Shown here in pieces: positions 38,220 to 45,971 of a DNA stretch of 64,000 nucleotides (position 1 is its first letter; each line of letters begins with the position of its first letter). Both the position numbers and the translations under genes were made by a program. The notes under the pieces are model-generated. The model searched no databases. It was not told where the DNA came from and saw only the letters and a program-made list of their open reading frames with translations. The stretch lies in the NCBI GenBank assembly GCA_938002605.1, contig CALLAF010000006.1, forward strand, positions 1-64,000. The letters run 5' to 3'. The stretch is from an uncultured Paracoccaceae bacterium. Lineage in GTDB: Bacteria; Pseudomonadota; Alphaproteobacteria; Rhodobacterales; Rhodobacteraceae.

Positions 38220-39020
38220 CTAAGCATCGCCCATTTCTTGCAACATTGCCTCAATAAGTGGCACATCCTCAGGATTGTTTAATTCCCAAAACTGGCGGCC
38301 CTTGCCGTCAACTTCGACACAAAGCACTGGTGTATCACGTTCTAAAAAGCGCAACTGCTCTAACCCTTCAAGCTGTTCGAGCGGTCCTGCGTCCCATGTC
38401 GGATAGGATGAAAGCGCGTCAGGCCGATAAGCGTAGACACCCACATGGTGAAACACAGGCGTTTCATCTACGTCCTCATAGGTCTTACCGGTGTAGGGGA
38501 TCACCTCTTTTGAGAAATAGAGCGCATTGTTGTTTGTTCCGAATACGGCCGTGGTGCCCCCAACGCGCCCTTCCCGGCGATCAGACAAAAAGTTGTTTAA
38601 GGCGCGCCCTTCGGTTCGCAAAACGGGCGTTGCTACATCTGCTTGCGGGTTGGCACGTAGTCCGGCAACAAGGTCTTCGACGAACCACGCCGGTGTCAGC
38701 GGCGCGTCGCCTTGCAAATTCACGATAATGTCATAGCCGCCACCGATATTTGCGACCGCCTCGGCGCAACGTTCGGTCCCGTTTTGACAATCGACCGATG
38801 TCATCACCACCTCCGCGCCAAAACCGCGCGCAGCCTCTGCGATGCGATCATCATCCGTCGCAATTACAACCCGGTCGACACCTTTCACTTGCATCGCGGC
38901 ATCCCAAGACCGGCGGATCAGCGTTTTCGCAATCCCGTCAGCCCCGCGCAATTCAACAAGCGGCTTGCCGGGATAGCGGGTCGAGGCATAACGCGCCGGG
39001 ACAACAATAAGGACAGGCAT
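38220..39020 (-). CDS. kdsB: 3-deoxy-manno-octulosonate cytidylyltransferase
   Basis: 266 residues. It activates KDO as CMP-KDO for LPS and some capsules. It opens IVVPARYASTRYPGKPLVELRG, shows TDDDRIAEAARGFGAEVVMTS, IIVNLQGDAPL, the VYAYR stretch, and the closing EQLEGLEQLRFLE. The start at 39020 overlaps the stop of cysQ as TAATG. Whether KDO here serves LPS only or also a capsule is not known. Confidence 0.94.
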   Translation of the reverse strand: MPVLIVVPARYASTRYPGKPLVELRGADGIAKTLIRRSWDAAMQVKGVDRVVIATDDDRIAEAARGFGAEVVMTSVDCQNGTERCAEAVANIGGGYDIIVNLQGDAPLTPAWFVEDLVAGLRANPQADVATPVLRTEGRALNNFLSDRREGRVGGTTAVFGTNNNALYFSKEVIPYTGKTYEDVDETPVFHHVGVYAYRPDALSSYPTWDAGPLEQLEGLEQLRFLERDTPVLCVEVDGKGRQFWELNNPEDVPLIEAMLQEMGDA

Positions 39021-39817
39021 TACGCTTGCTCCAATGTGACACCCGGCGACAGTGCGATAAAGAATGGATTTTCGAAAATGGGTTTGCCATAGGTCAACGG
39101 CGTATGATCATCAAAGCGCACCACCTGCCCGCCGGCCCCTGTCAACACGGCATGCCCAGCAGCCGTGTCCCATTCCATCGTGCGCCCAAGACGTGGATAA
39201 AGATCGGCCTCGCCCGTTGCGACCAGACAAAACTTCAACGATGATCCTGCGCTTTTCATATCTTGGACGTTGTATTTATTAATATAATCATCGGTAGCCT
39301 GATCCCGATGCGATTTAGATGCAACGATCAAAAGTGCGTTATTGTCCGGCTTTGAAACCTGCAATGGCGCCGTTTTACCGACCGCATCTTTCGCAAACAC
39401 ACCCGTTTCCTCGACAGAAACACCCGCGGCATCGGTATAAAACAGGCGCCCTTTTGCAGGGGCATAAACGATCCCGCGGACGGGGGTGCCGTCAACGACA
39501 TAAGCAATGTTCACTGTGAAATCGCCGCGCCGTTTGATGAATTCTTTGGTCCCATCCAACGGGTCAACGATTAAAAACGTGCTAACGGATTGACCGTGCG
39601 AGGCTGATTGTTCTTCGGTGACAAGCGGGACATCAGGGAATGCCGCACGCAGGCCTGCGCTGATGATCGCATCGGCGGCTTCGTCTGCTGCAGTCACCGG
39701 GCTTTCATCGCTTTTCGCGCGCACATCAAAATCATCGGCGGCATAGATTTCCATAATTTTATCGCCCGCCAAAAGCGCGAGCTCCCGCATCACGGTGTTC
39801 AGTTTTTCAAAATCCAT
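39020..39817 (-). CDS. cysQ: 3'(2'),5'-bisphosphate nucleotidase
   Basis: 265 residues. It removes phosphate from PAP, the by-product of PAPS-dependent sulfotransferases. Metal-binding motifs of the inositol-monophosphatase superfamily are visible: EEQSAS, VDPLDGTKEFIKRRGDFTVNIA, and MEWDTAAGHAVL. The gene is coupled to kdsB. Its presence two genes from the sulfotransferase operon fits recycling of PAP from glycan sulfation, though it also serves normal sulfate assimilation. Confidence 0.92.
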   Translation of the reverse strand: MDFEKLNTVMRELALLAGDKIMEIYAADDFDVRAKSDESPVTAADEAADAIISAGLRAAFPDVPLVTEEQSASHGQSVSTFLIVDPLDGTKEFIKRRGDFTVNIAYVVDGTPVRGIVYAPAKGRLFYTDAAGVSVEETGVFAKDAVGKTAPLQVSKPDNNALLIVASKSHRDQATDDYINKYNVQDMKSAGSSLKFCLVATGEADLYPRLGRTMEWDTAAGHAVLTGAGGQVVRFDDHTPLTYGKPIFENPFFIALSPGVTLEQA

Positions 39818-39921
39818 CGCCGGGGTCCTGTTTATTGAATAATTAGGGTGTGGCGGTTATGAAGGCTTGATCCGATGTCGGCAAGCCAATCCTAGCGCAG
39901 GCGCAGAGCGAAAGCATCACC

Positions 39922-40746
39922 ATGTTTCAAACCCGCCGGAATGTGTCGACCTTAGGAAGCTTTTTCAGCAACCTCGACCTGATTTACGAAGTCACCGTGC
40001 GATCTGTGCGCGGGGGCCACAGAAATGCTGTCGTCGGCCTTGTTTTGACTATTTTACAAAGCCTTGTTTTGGTGGCCGTATTCTTGGTGATGTTCATGGT
40101 CGTCGGGGTGCGCAGTTGTCCGATACCTGGTGAAGATTTTCTGATCTATATCATGGCCGGCGTGATGCTGTTTCGCACACATGTCCAATCCGTTAAGGCA
40201 ACCCAAGGGGCTAACGATGCGCTAGCGCCGATGATGCTTTATGCGCCAATGAACCCGATTGTGACGATCTGCGCATCAGCGCTTGCAACATTGTATCAAC
40301 AGCTTTTGGCGATTTTGGTCGTCTTAACAGTCTACCATTGCGCAGTTACCCCGATCTATATCGACAACCCGATTGGCGCGATGGGAATGTTTTTGCTCGC
40401 GTGGTTTTCAGGATGTTGCATCGGGGTTCTATTTCTTGCCATTACGCCGTGGTTTCCGCGCACAATGGCCATTGTTGGGCAACTCTATCGGCGCATGAAC
40501 ATGATTGCTTCGGGTAAAATGTTTTTGGTCAACGCGCTCCCATCAGCGATGATCGCGATGTTTGATTGGAACCCACTGTTCCATATTATTGACCAAAACA
40601 AAGGGTTCGTTTTTCTAGACTATAACCCGCATTTTACCACGATTTCATACCCGTTGCAGGTATCATTGGTCTTCTTGGTTCTCGGCATGATGGGCATGTT
40701 TTTCACGCGGCAACATGTTTCTGCCAGTTGGAGCATGGGGAAGTAG
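39922..40746 (+). CDS. ABC-2 type polysaccharide exporter permease
   Basis: 274 residues with about six membrane segments (AVVGLVLTILQSLVLVAVFLVMFMVVG, LLAILVVLTVYHCAV, IGAMGMFLLAWFSGCCIGVLFLAI, YPLQVSLVFLVLGMMGMFFT). The pattern and N-terminal RRNVSTLGSFFSNLDLIYEVTVRSVRGGHRNAVVG resemble KpsM-like ABC-2 permeases for capsule or O-antigen. It diverges from cysQ. No partner ATPase is adjacent, so the exporter must use one encoded elsewhere. Confidence 0.8.
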   Translation: MFQTRRNVSTLGSFFSNLDLIYEVTVRSVRGGHRNAVVGLVLTILQSLVLVAVFLVMFMVVGVRSCPIPGEDFLIYIMAGVMLFRTHVQSVKATQGANDALAPMMLYAPMNPIVTICASALATLYQQLLAILVVLTVYHCAVTPIYIDNPIGAMGMFLLAWFSGCCIGVLFLAITPWFPRTMAIVGQLYRRMNMIASGKMFLVNALPSAMIAMFDWNPLFHIIDQNKGFVFLDYNPHFTTISYPLQVSLVFLVLGMMGMFFTRQHVSASWSMGK

Positions 40747-40819
40747 GGCGTCCGCCAACATCTCTTAACTTTCCCTGAACAAAAAACAGATTTTTTGCTG
40801 TTTTGTTGAGCCTAGGGCG

Positions 40820-40849
40820 CTTGCAGCCCCGATTACGCATCCCTATATA
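40820..40849 (+). promoter_or_regulatory. Heat-shock (RpoH-type) promoter of dnaK
   Basis: CTTGCAG at 40820-40826 and CCCTATATA at 40841-40849, 14 bases apart, fit the sigma-32 pattern CTTGAAA-N11-15-CCCCATNT. It is about 110 bases before the dnaK start. A small hairpin (AGGGG/CCCCT, 40868-40881) lies in the leader. No gene was found in 40747-40959. Confidence 0.65.
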
Positions 40850-40959
40850 CGCCTAGATCACTTGTTTAGGGGGGTTCCCCTGATCAACAGAACGTAACTG
40901 GTGCGGGTGCCGAAACGGGTTCGCGCTACTCAAACTGCCTAAAGTAAGGGATTTGAAAA

Positions 40960-42864
40960 ATGGCCAAAGTTATTGGTATCGACCTCGGAACGACAAACTC
41001 TTGTATTGCCATCATGGATGGCTCAAAACCACGCGTGATTGAAAACGCCGAAGGCGCGCGCACAACGCCATCTATCGTTGCGTTTACCGACGACGAACGC
41101 CTTGTCGGTCAGCCTGCAAAACGTCAGGCCGTCACCAACCCAGAAAACACAATCTTTGCTGTAAAGCGCCTGATCGGCCGTCGGTTCGACGACGAGGATT
41201 TGGCAAAAGAAAAGAAAAACATGCCGTTTGATATCGTCAATGGCGGCAACGGCGATGCATGGGTCGAATCTAAGGGTGAGAAATACTCCCCAAGTCAGAT
41301 CTCTGCTTTCATTCTTGGTAAGATGAAAGAAACCGCCGAAAGCTACCTTGGCGAAAGCGTCACACAGGCGGTTATTACAGTTCCTGCGTATTTTAACGAC
41401 GCACAGCGTCAGGCAACAAAAGACGCCGGTAAAATTGCTGGCCTTGAAGTGCTGCGCATCATCAACGAGCCAACAGCCGCAGCGCTAGCATACGGCCTTG
41501 ATAAAGAAGACACACAGACAATCGCGGTCTATGACCTTGGCGGTGGTACATTCGATGTGACCATCCTCGAAATCGACGACGGCCTGTTCGAAGTGAAATC
41601 TACCAATGGTGACACATTCCTTGGTGGTGAAGACTTTGACATGCGCATCGTGAACTACCTCGCGGATGAGTTCAAAAAAGAGCATTCAGTCGATCTGACC
41701 CAAGACAAGATGGCGTTGCAGCGTTTGAAAGAAGCTGCGGAAAAAGCGAAAATCGAACTGTCTTCGTCTTCCAGCACTGAAATCAACCAGCCGTTTATCT
41801 CTATGGGATCAAACGGCCAGCCATTGCACATGGTCATGAAACTGACCCGCGCGAAACTGGAATCGCTTGTTCTGGACCTGATCAAAAACTCGATCAAACC
41901 ATGTAAAGACGCGATCAAAGACGCCGGTCTTTCCGTTGGTGACATCGACGAGGTTGTTCTTGTTGGTGGTATGACCCGGATGCCACGCGTCAAAGAAGAA
42001 GTCGGTAAATTCTTCGGTAAAGAACCACACCAGGGCGTGAACCCAGATGAGGTTGTTGCCATGGGTGCCGCCATTCAGGCCGGCGTTCTGCAAGGCGACG
42101 TGAAAGACGTTGTTCTTCTGGACGTGACACCGCTGTCTTTGGGCATCGAAACATTGGGTGGTGTGTTCACACGCCTGATCGATCGCAACACAACCATCCC
42201 AACGAAAAAATCGCAGGTCTTCTCAACTGCCGAAGACAACCAAAACGCGGTGACCCTGCGTGTCTTCCAAGGTGAACGTGAAATGGCCGCTGACAACAAA
42301 ATGTTGGGTCAATTCAACCTCGAAGAAATCCCGCCCGCACCACGCGGCCTGCCACAGATCGAAGTGACCTTTGACATCGACGCCAACGGTATCGTTGAAG
42401 TAGGCGCCAAGGACAAAGGTACCGGCAAGGAACAGAAAATCACGATCCAAGCCTCTGGTGGTCTGTCAGATGACGACATCGAAGCAATGGTGAAAGACGC
42501 GGAAGATAACGCCGAGGCCGATAAAGATCGTCGCGAGCTTATCGAAGCAAAGAACCAAGCCGAAAGCTTGATCCACTCTACCGAAAAGTCGATGGAAGAG
42601 CATTCTGACAAGGTCGATCCAACAACCATCGAAGCCATCGAATTGGCGATCGCCGCGTTGAAAGACGATCTTGAAGACGGCACCGCCGAAAAGATCAAAT
42701 CGGGCATCCAGAACGTCACAGAATCTGCGATGAAACTGGGTGAAGCCATCTACAAATCCAGCCAAGAAGAGGCCGGAGAGGCAGAACCCGACGCGCCAGC
42801 CGCCGATGAAGAAATTCTCGACGCTGACTTCGAAGATCTGGATGACGACAAGCGCGACAACTAA
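40960..42864 (+). CDS. dnaK: Molecular chaperone DnaK (Hsp70)
   Basis: 634 residues. The ATPase domain opens [18 protein letters not shown] and contains [32 protein letters not shown] and [12 protein letters not shown]. The substrate-binding domain starts near [17 protein letters not shown], and the C-terminal acidic tail is [17 protein letters not shown]. It works with DnaJ, encoded next, and GrpE, not in the window. A heat-shock promoter precedes it and a terminator lies before dnaJ. Confidence 0.98.
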   Translation: MAKVIGIDLGTTNSCIAIMDGSKPRVIENAEGARTTPSIVAFTDDERLVGQPAKRQAVTNPENTIFAVKRLIGRRFDDEDLAKEKKNMPFDIVNGGNGDAWVESKGEKYSPSQISAFILGKMKETAESYLGESVTQAVITVPAYFNDAQRQATKDAGKIAGLEVLRIINEPTAAALAYGLDKEDTQTIAVYDLGGGTFDVTILEIDDGLFEVKSTNGDTFLGGEDFDMRIVNYLADEFKKEHSVDLTQDKMALQRLKEAAEKAKIELSSSSSTEINQPFISMGSNGQPLHMVMKLTRAKLESLVLDLIKNSIKPCKDAIKDAGLSVGDIDEVVLVGGMTRMPRVKEEVGKFFGKEPHQGVNPDEVVAMGAAIQAGVLQGDVKDVVLLDVTPLSLGIETLGGVFTRLIDRNTTIPTKKSQVFSTAEDNQNAVTLRVFQGEREMAADNKMLGQFNLEEIPPAPRGLPQIEVTFDIDANGIVEVGAKDKGTGKEQKITIQASGGLSDDDIEAMVKDAEDNAEADKDRRELIEAKNQAESLIHSTEKSMEEHSDKVDPTTIEAIELAIAALKDDLEDGTAEKIKSGIQNVTESAMKLGEAIYKSSQEEAGEAEPDAPAADEEILDADFEDLDDDKRDN

Positions 42865-42887
42865 GCCAGCGCTGTCTTAGGAAAGAG

Positions 42888-42916
42888 GACCGGCCCACCA
42901 CCGGGCCGGTCTTTTT
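42888..42916 (+). terminator. Rho-independent terminator between dnaK and dnaJ
   Basis: A perfect 9-bp stem (GACCGGCCC with GGGCCGGTC) around a 6-base loop is followed by five T residues. It should stop most dnaK transcripts, leaving a reduced read-through to dnaJ unless dnaJ has its own promoter. Confidence 0.92.
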
Positions 42917-42939
42917 CCATTCCCAAGGGGAAAATTATC

Positions 42940-44088
42940 ATGGCAAAACGAGACTATTACGAGGTTCTTGGTGTCGCAAAGGGCGCCGATGCTGCGGCAA
43001 TCAAAAAGGGCTATCGCCAAAAGGCGAAAGAATTGCACCCTGATCGCAATGCCGACGACCCGACCGCAGAAGCCAAGTTCAAAGAAGCGAACGAGGCTTA
43101 CGAAGTCCTAAAAGACGCCGAGAAAAAGGCGGCCTATGACCGGTATGGGCACGCAGCCTTTGAAAACGGCATGGGCGGTGGCGGACAACGCCCCGGCGGC
43201 GGCCAAGGCGATTTTGGCAGCGCATTTTCGGATGTGTTCGACGACCTGTTTGGCGATTTTATGGGCGGCAACCGTGGTGGCGGTGGGCGTCGCGGCGGTG
43301 CACAGCGCGGCAATGATCTGCGGTATAATCTACGTATCAGCTTGGAAGAAGCATTCGCTGGCCTAAAAAAGACCGTGAATGTTCCCACCGCAGTAAGCTG
43401 CGATGGCTGTAACGGCACAGGTGCCGAAGGTGGATCTGAACCCCAAACCTGCCCAACTTGTGCAGGCATGGGCAAGGTCCGCGCACAACAAGGTTTCTTT
43501 ACTGTTGAACGCACCTGCCCAACCTGTTCTGGCATGGGGCAAACCATTAAGGACCCATGTAAAACCTGTCATGGTCAGGGCCGAGTTGAAAAAGAAAAAT
43601 CGCTTTCCGTCAACATTCCTGCTGGCGTCGAAACTGGCACGCGTATCCGTCTTGCGGGCGAAGGCGAAGCGGGGATGCGCGGCGGGCCAACTGGCGATCT
43701 TTACATCTTTATCGAAGTCAAAGATCACGCGCTGTTCGAACGTGAAGCCAATAATCTATTCTGTCGCGTGCCTGTATCGATGGCGACCGCTGCTTTGGGT
43801 GGCGAAATTGAAGTGCCGACTATTGATGGTGGCCGTAGCCGCGTCAAAGTACCCGAAGGGTCGCAATCAGGGCGGCAAATGCGCTTGCGGGGCAAGGGGA
43901 TGCCCGCCCTTCGTGGGGCTGGCAACGGCGACATGTTCATCGAACTTGCTGTTGAAACCCCTGTTAAACTGACGGCGCGTCAGCGGGAGCTTCTCAAAGA
44001 ATTTGACGAGTTAAGCGAAGAAAATAACCCACAAGGGTCAAGTTTCTTTACCTCGGTCAAAAGCTTTTGGGACTCCATGAAAGGTTAA
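42940..44088 (+). CDS. dnaJ: Molecular chaperone DnaJ (Hsp40)
   Basis: 382 residues. The J domain has the HPD tripeptide in [30 protein letters not shown]; then a Gly/Phe-rich stretch ([18 protein letters not shown] and following), four CxxCxGxG-type zinc repeats ([45 protein letters not shown]), and the C-terminal substrate domain. It stimulates DnaK. AAGGGGAAAA lies before the ATG. Confidence 0.98.
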   Translation: MAKRDYYEVLGVAKGADAAAIKKGYRQKAKELHPDRNADDPTAEAKFKEANEAYEVLKDAEKKAAYDRYGHAAFENGMGGGGQRPGGGQGDFGSAFSDVFDDLFGDFMGGNRGGGGRRGGAQRGNDLRYNLRISLEEAFAGLKKTVNVPTAVSCDGCNGTGAEGGSEPQTCPTCAGMGKVRAQQGFFTVERTCPTCSGMGQTIKDPCKTCHGQGRVEKEKSLSVNIPAGVETGTRIRLAGEGEAGMRGGPTGDLYIFIEVKDHALFEREANNLFCRVPVSMATAALGGEIEVPTIDGGRSRVKVPEGSQSGRQMRLRGKGMPALRGAGNGDMFIELAVETPVKLTARQRELLKEFDELSEENNPQGSSFFTSVKSFWDSMKG

Positions 44089-44093
44089 AATAG

Positions 44094-44120
44094 GGCCCCG
44101 GCACGATCCGGGGTCTTATT
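44094..44120 (+). terminator. Rho-independent terminator after dnaJ
   Basis: CCCCGG and CCGGGG (44096-44101 with 44108-44113) with a 6-base loop; a flanking wobble pair extends the stem, and TCTTATT follows. The T-run is short, so moderate strength is expected. Confidence 0.7.
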
Positions 44121-44157
44121 CACGCTTCATTAACCGATACCGGCGAACAATTGGGAT

Positions 44158-44916
44158 ATGTCCCATTTTGCCGAATCGCGCTCGCTTTTTTCTGATATTG
44201 ATGACGTTGTGGTACCCGCCAAGGCGCGCGCGCCATCCTATCTGCGCGACCATCGTAAACGGTTGCGCACGCGGTTTCTAAACGGCGGCGCGACAGCCGT
44301 CCCCGACTACGAACTGCTTGAACTTATTCTCTTTCGGGCGATCCCGCGCCAAGATGTGAAACCATTGGCCCACTTGCTGATCCAGACCTTCGGTGATTTT
44401 AATCGCGTCATATCAGCGCCCATGCATCAACTAACACAGGTCCAAGGCGTCGGCGAATCTGTGGCGGTTGAACTGAAAATTGTCGAAGCAGCGGCGCACC
44501 GTCTTGCCCGTGCCAAAGTAATGCAACGCCATGTGGTATCCAGTTGGGACGCGCTTTTAAACTATTGCCACACCACAATGGCCCACCGCGATACAGAACA
44601 ATTTCGCATCCTGTTTTTAGATACGAAGAACACAATTATTGCCGACGAAGAACAGGCAAAAGGCACGCTTGATCATGTGCCGGTCTATCCGCGCGAGGTG
44701 GTCAAACGCGCGTTGGAACTAAACGCAGCTGCGTTGATATTGGTGCATAACCACCCTTCAGGTGACCCAACGCCGTCAGCTGCCGATATCGATATGACCG
44801 CACAGATTAACCGTGCGGCGCAGGCCCTTGGCATCACATTGCATGATCATCTTATTGTTGGAAAGTCTTGCGAAACCAGCTTTCGGGCGCAGGGGTATTT
44901 GGGCGCAGATGCTTAA
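44158..44916 (+). CDS. radC: RadC family JAB-domain protein
   Basis: 252 residues. The N-terminal part has a helix-hairpin-helix-like region (LTQVQGVGESVAVELKIVEAA); the C-terminal JAB/MPN domain has the metal motif LVHNHPSGDPTPSAADIDMT and LGITLHDHLIVG. RadC proteins are no longer thought to be dedicated repair enzymes; their role is unclear. It begins 69 bases after dnaJ, beyond a terminator. Its TAA is shared with the convergent gene in a TTAA. Confidence 0.93.
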   Translation: MSHFAESRSLFSDIDDVVVPAKARAPSYLRDHRKRLRTRFLNGGATAVPDYELLELILFRAIPRQDVKPLAHLLIQTFGDFNRVISAPMHQLTQVQGVGESVAVELKIVEAAAHRLARAKVMQRHVVSSWDALLNYCHTTMAHRDTEQFRILFLDTKNTIIADEEQAKGTLDHVPVYPREVVKRALELNAAALILVHNHPSGDPTPSAADIDMTAQINRAAQALGITLHDHLIVGKSCETSFRAQGYLGADA

Positions 44917-45902
44917 CGCACGAGACTTGTATAGGGCGCAATCGCATCCGGCAGCATAACGAATTCACCCACCGAACGACAGGAAGGGACCTGAATTGAC
45001 ACGTCAATCGGCACCCATATCCGCCCTGAAACGACGTGGATAAGTTGCGCATCAAACAGGCGGCCACAGTTTTGCAGCGTTACCATCAGACCAACAGGCA
45101 TCCTAACGGAAATATCAGCCCGATCAAAATGCGCCGGATACGAGTAAACTTCAGCCTGATAAGGAATTTCGGCGTCGTGCGTTCCATGGCTCGTCACAAA
45201 TCCATGCCGCCCCATCGTCGCTAGCTCTGCCGTATGGCTAGAGCCGGTCCAAATATGCCCAGGTTGACCAATGCTTGCCCCAACCTCTAACACATGCAGT
45301 TGCAGTTTATCCGCGCCACGCCATTGCAGAATTGTGCGGTCATATTGCGAAACATCCGGCGCGTAGATCGTCACGCGCGCAAATTCAACGTTATCAAATA
45401 AAACAGATATTTGCGCATCTTGCGTCATAATCGGCAGATTAACCTCAGCTGCGCCCAATTTATCTGTGCGCGATGAGAAACGCAGGGTTTCATGCAAAAC
45501 GACAAAATCTGCATTCTGGTGACATGGCGCCAGCACCGTCAAACGCGCCATTTCGGCAGGCATCTGGGTCGCTGAAAGCATCACTTTACAGACATCTTCG
45601 ATTGCGGGTACAGCCGATATCGTCCCCATGGCGGGCGCGGTTTCTTCTGTATTTGTCTCGCGTACAAGCGCCACGTGTTGGACATTTGAAATGTGGTCGA
45701 CAAGCCTGTGCGCGTTTTCGGGCACACCAAAAACCGAGCTCGTTTGGCTGTTTGTCACAACCGTCACGGCCCGTGGCACAGCTGTACGGGCCGGTGTGCT
45801 GGCTCCATCCGGTGGCGTTTCCCCAATTTGCACCACAAACCCAAGACCAAGCGCGACCGCAACCGTCAAAAAGACCGTTTTATATGTGATCGTGCGCGCC
45901 AT
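44913..45902 (-). CDS. Conserved hypothetical exported or anchored protein
   Basis: 329 residues; I do not recognise a characterised family. An N-terminal hydrophobic helix (YKTVFLTVAVALGLGFVVQIG) suggests a signal anchor. The rest is mostly beta-rich and periplasmic: VCKVMLSATQMPAEMARLTVLAPCHQNADFVVLHETLRFSS, then a middle segment HIWTGSSHTAELATMGRHGFVTSHGTHDA and a C-terminal VTLQNCGRLFDAQLIHVVSGRIWVPIDVSIQVPSC. Several Cys could pair. It sits downstream of secA on the same strand, 69 bases away, so it may share a transcript. A link to secretion is only positional. Confidence 0.65.
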   Translation of the reverse strand: MARTITYKTVFLTVAVALGLGFVVQIGETPPDGASTPARTAVPRAVTVVTNSQTSSVFGVPENAHRLVDHISNVQHVALVRETNTEETAPAMGTISAVPAIEDVCKVMLSATQMPAEMARLTVLAPCHQNADFVVLHETLRFSSRTDKLGAAEVNLPIMTQDAQISVLFDNVEFARVTIYAPDVSQYDRTILQWRGADKLQLHVLEVGASIGQPGHIWTGSSHTAELATMGRHGFVTSHGTHDAEIPYQAEVYSYPAHFDRADISVRMPVGLMVTLQNCGRLFDAQLIHVVSGRIWVPIDVSIQVPSCRSVGEFVMLPDAIAPYTSLVR

Positions 45903-45971
45903 CGTGATTCCGTTTATCCCTCACTGTGGCGAACAGTCTAACAGCCTCTTGCAACGGGGCTAAGCATTAAT

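Noticed and set aside
40778-40807. AT-rich imperfect hairpin after the ABC-2 permease
   Set aside because: The stem has two extra A residues on one side and little GC; I could not support it as a terminator.
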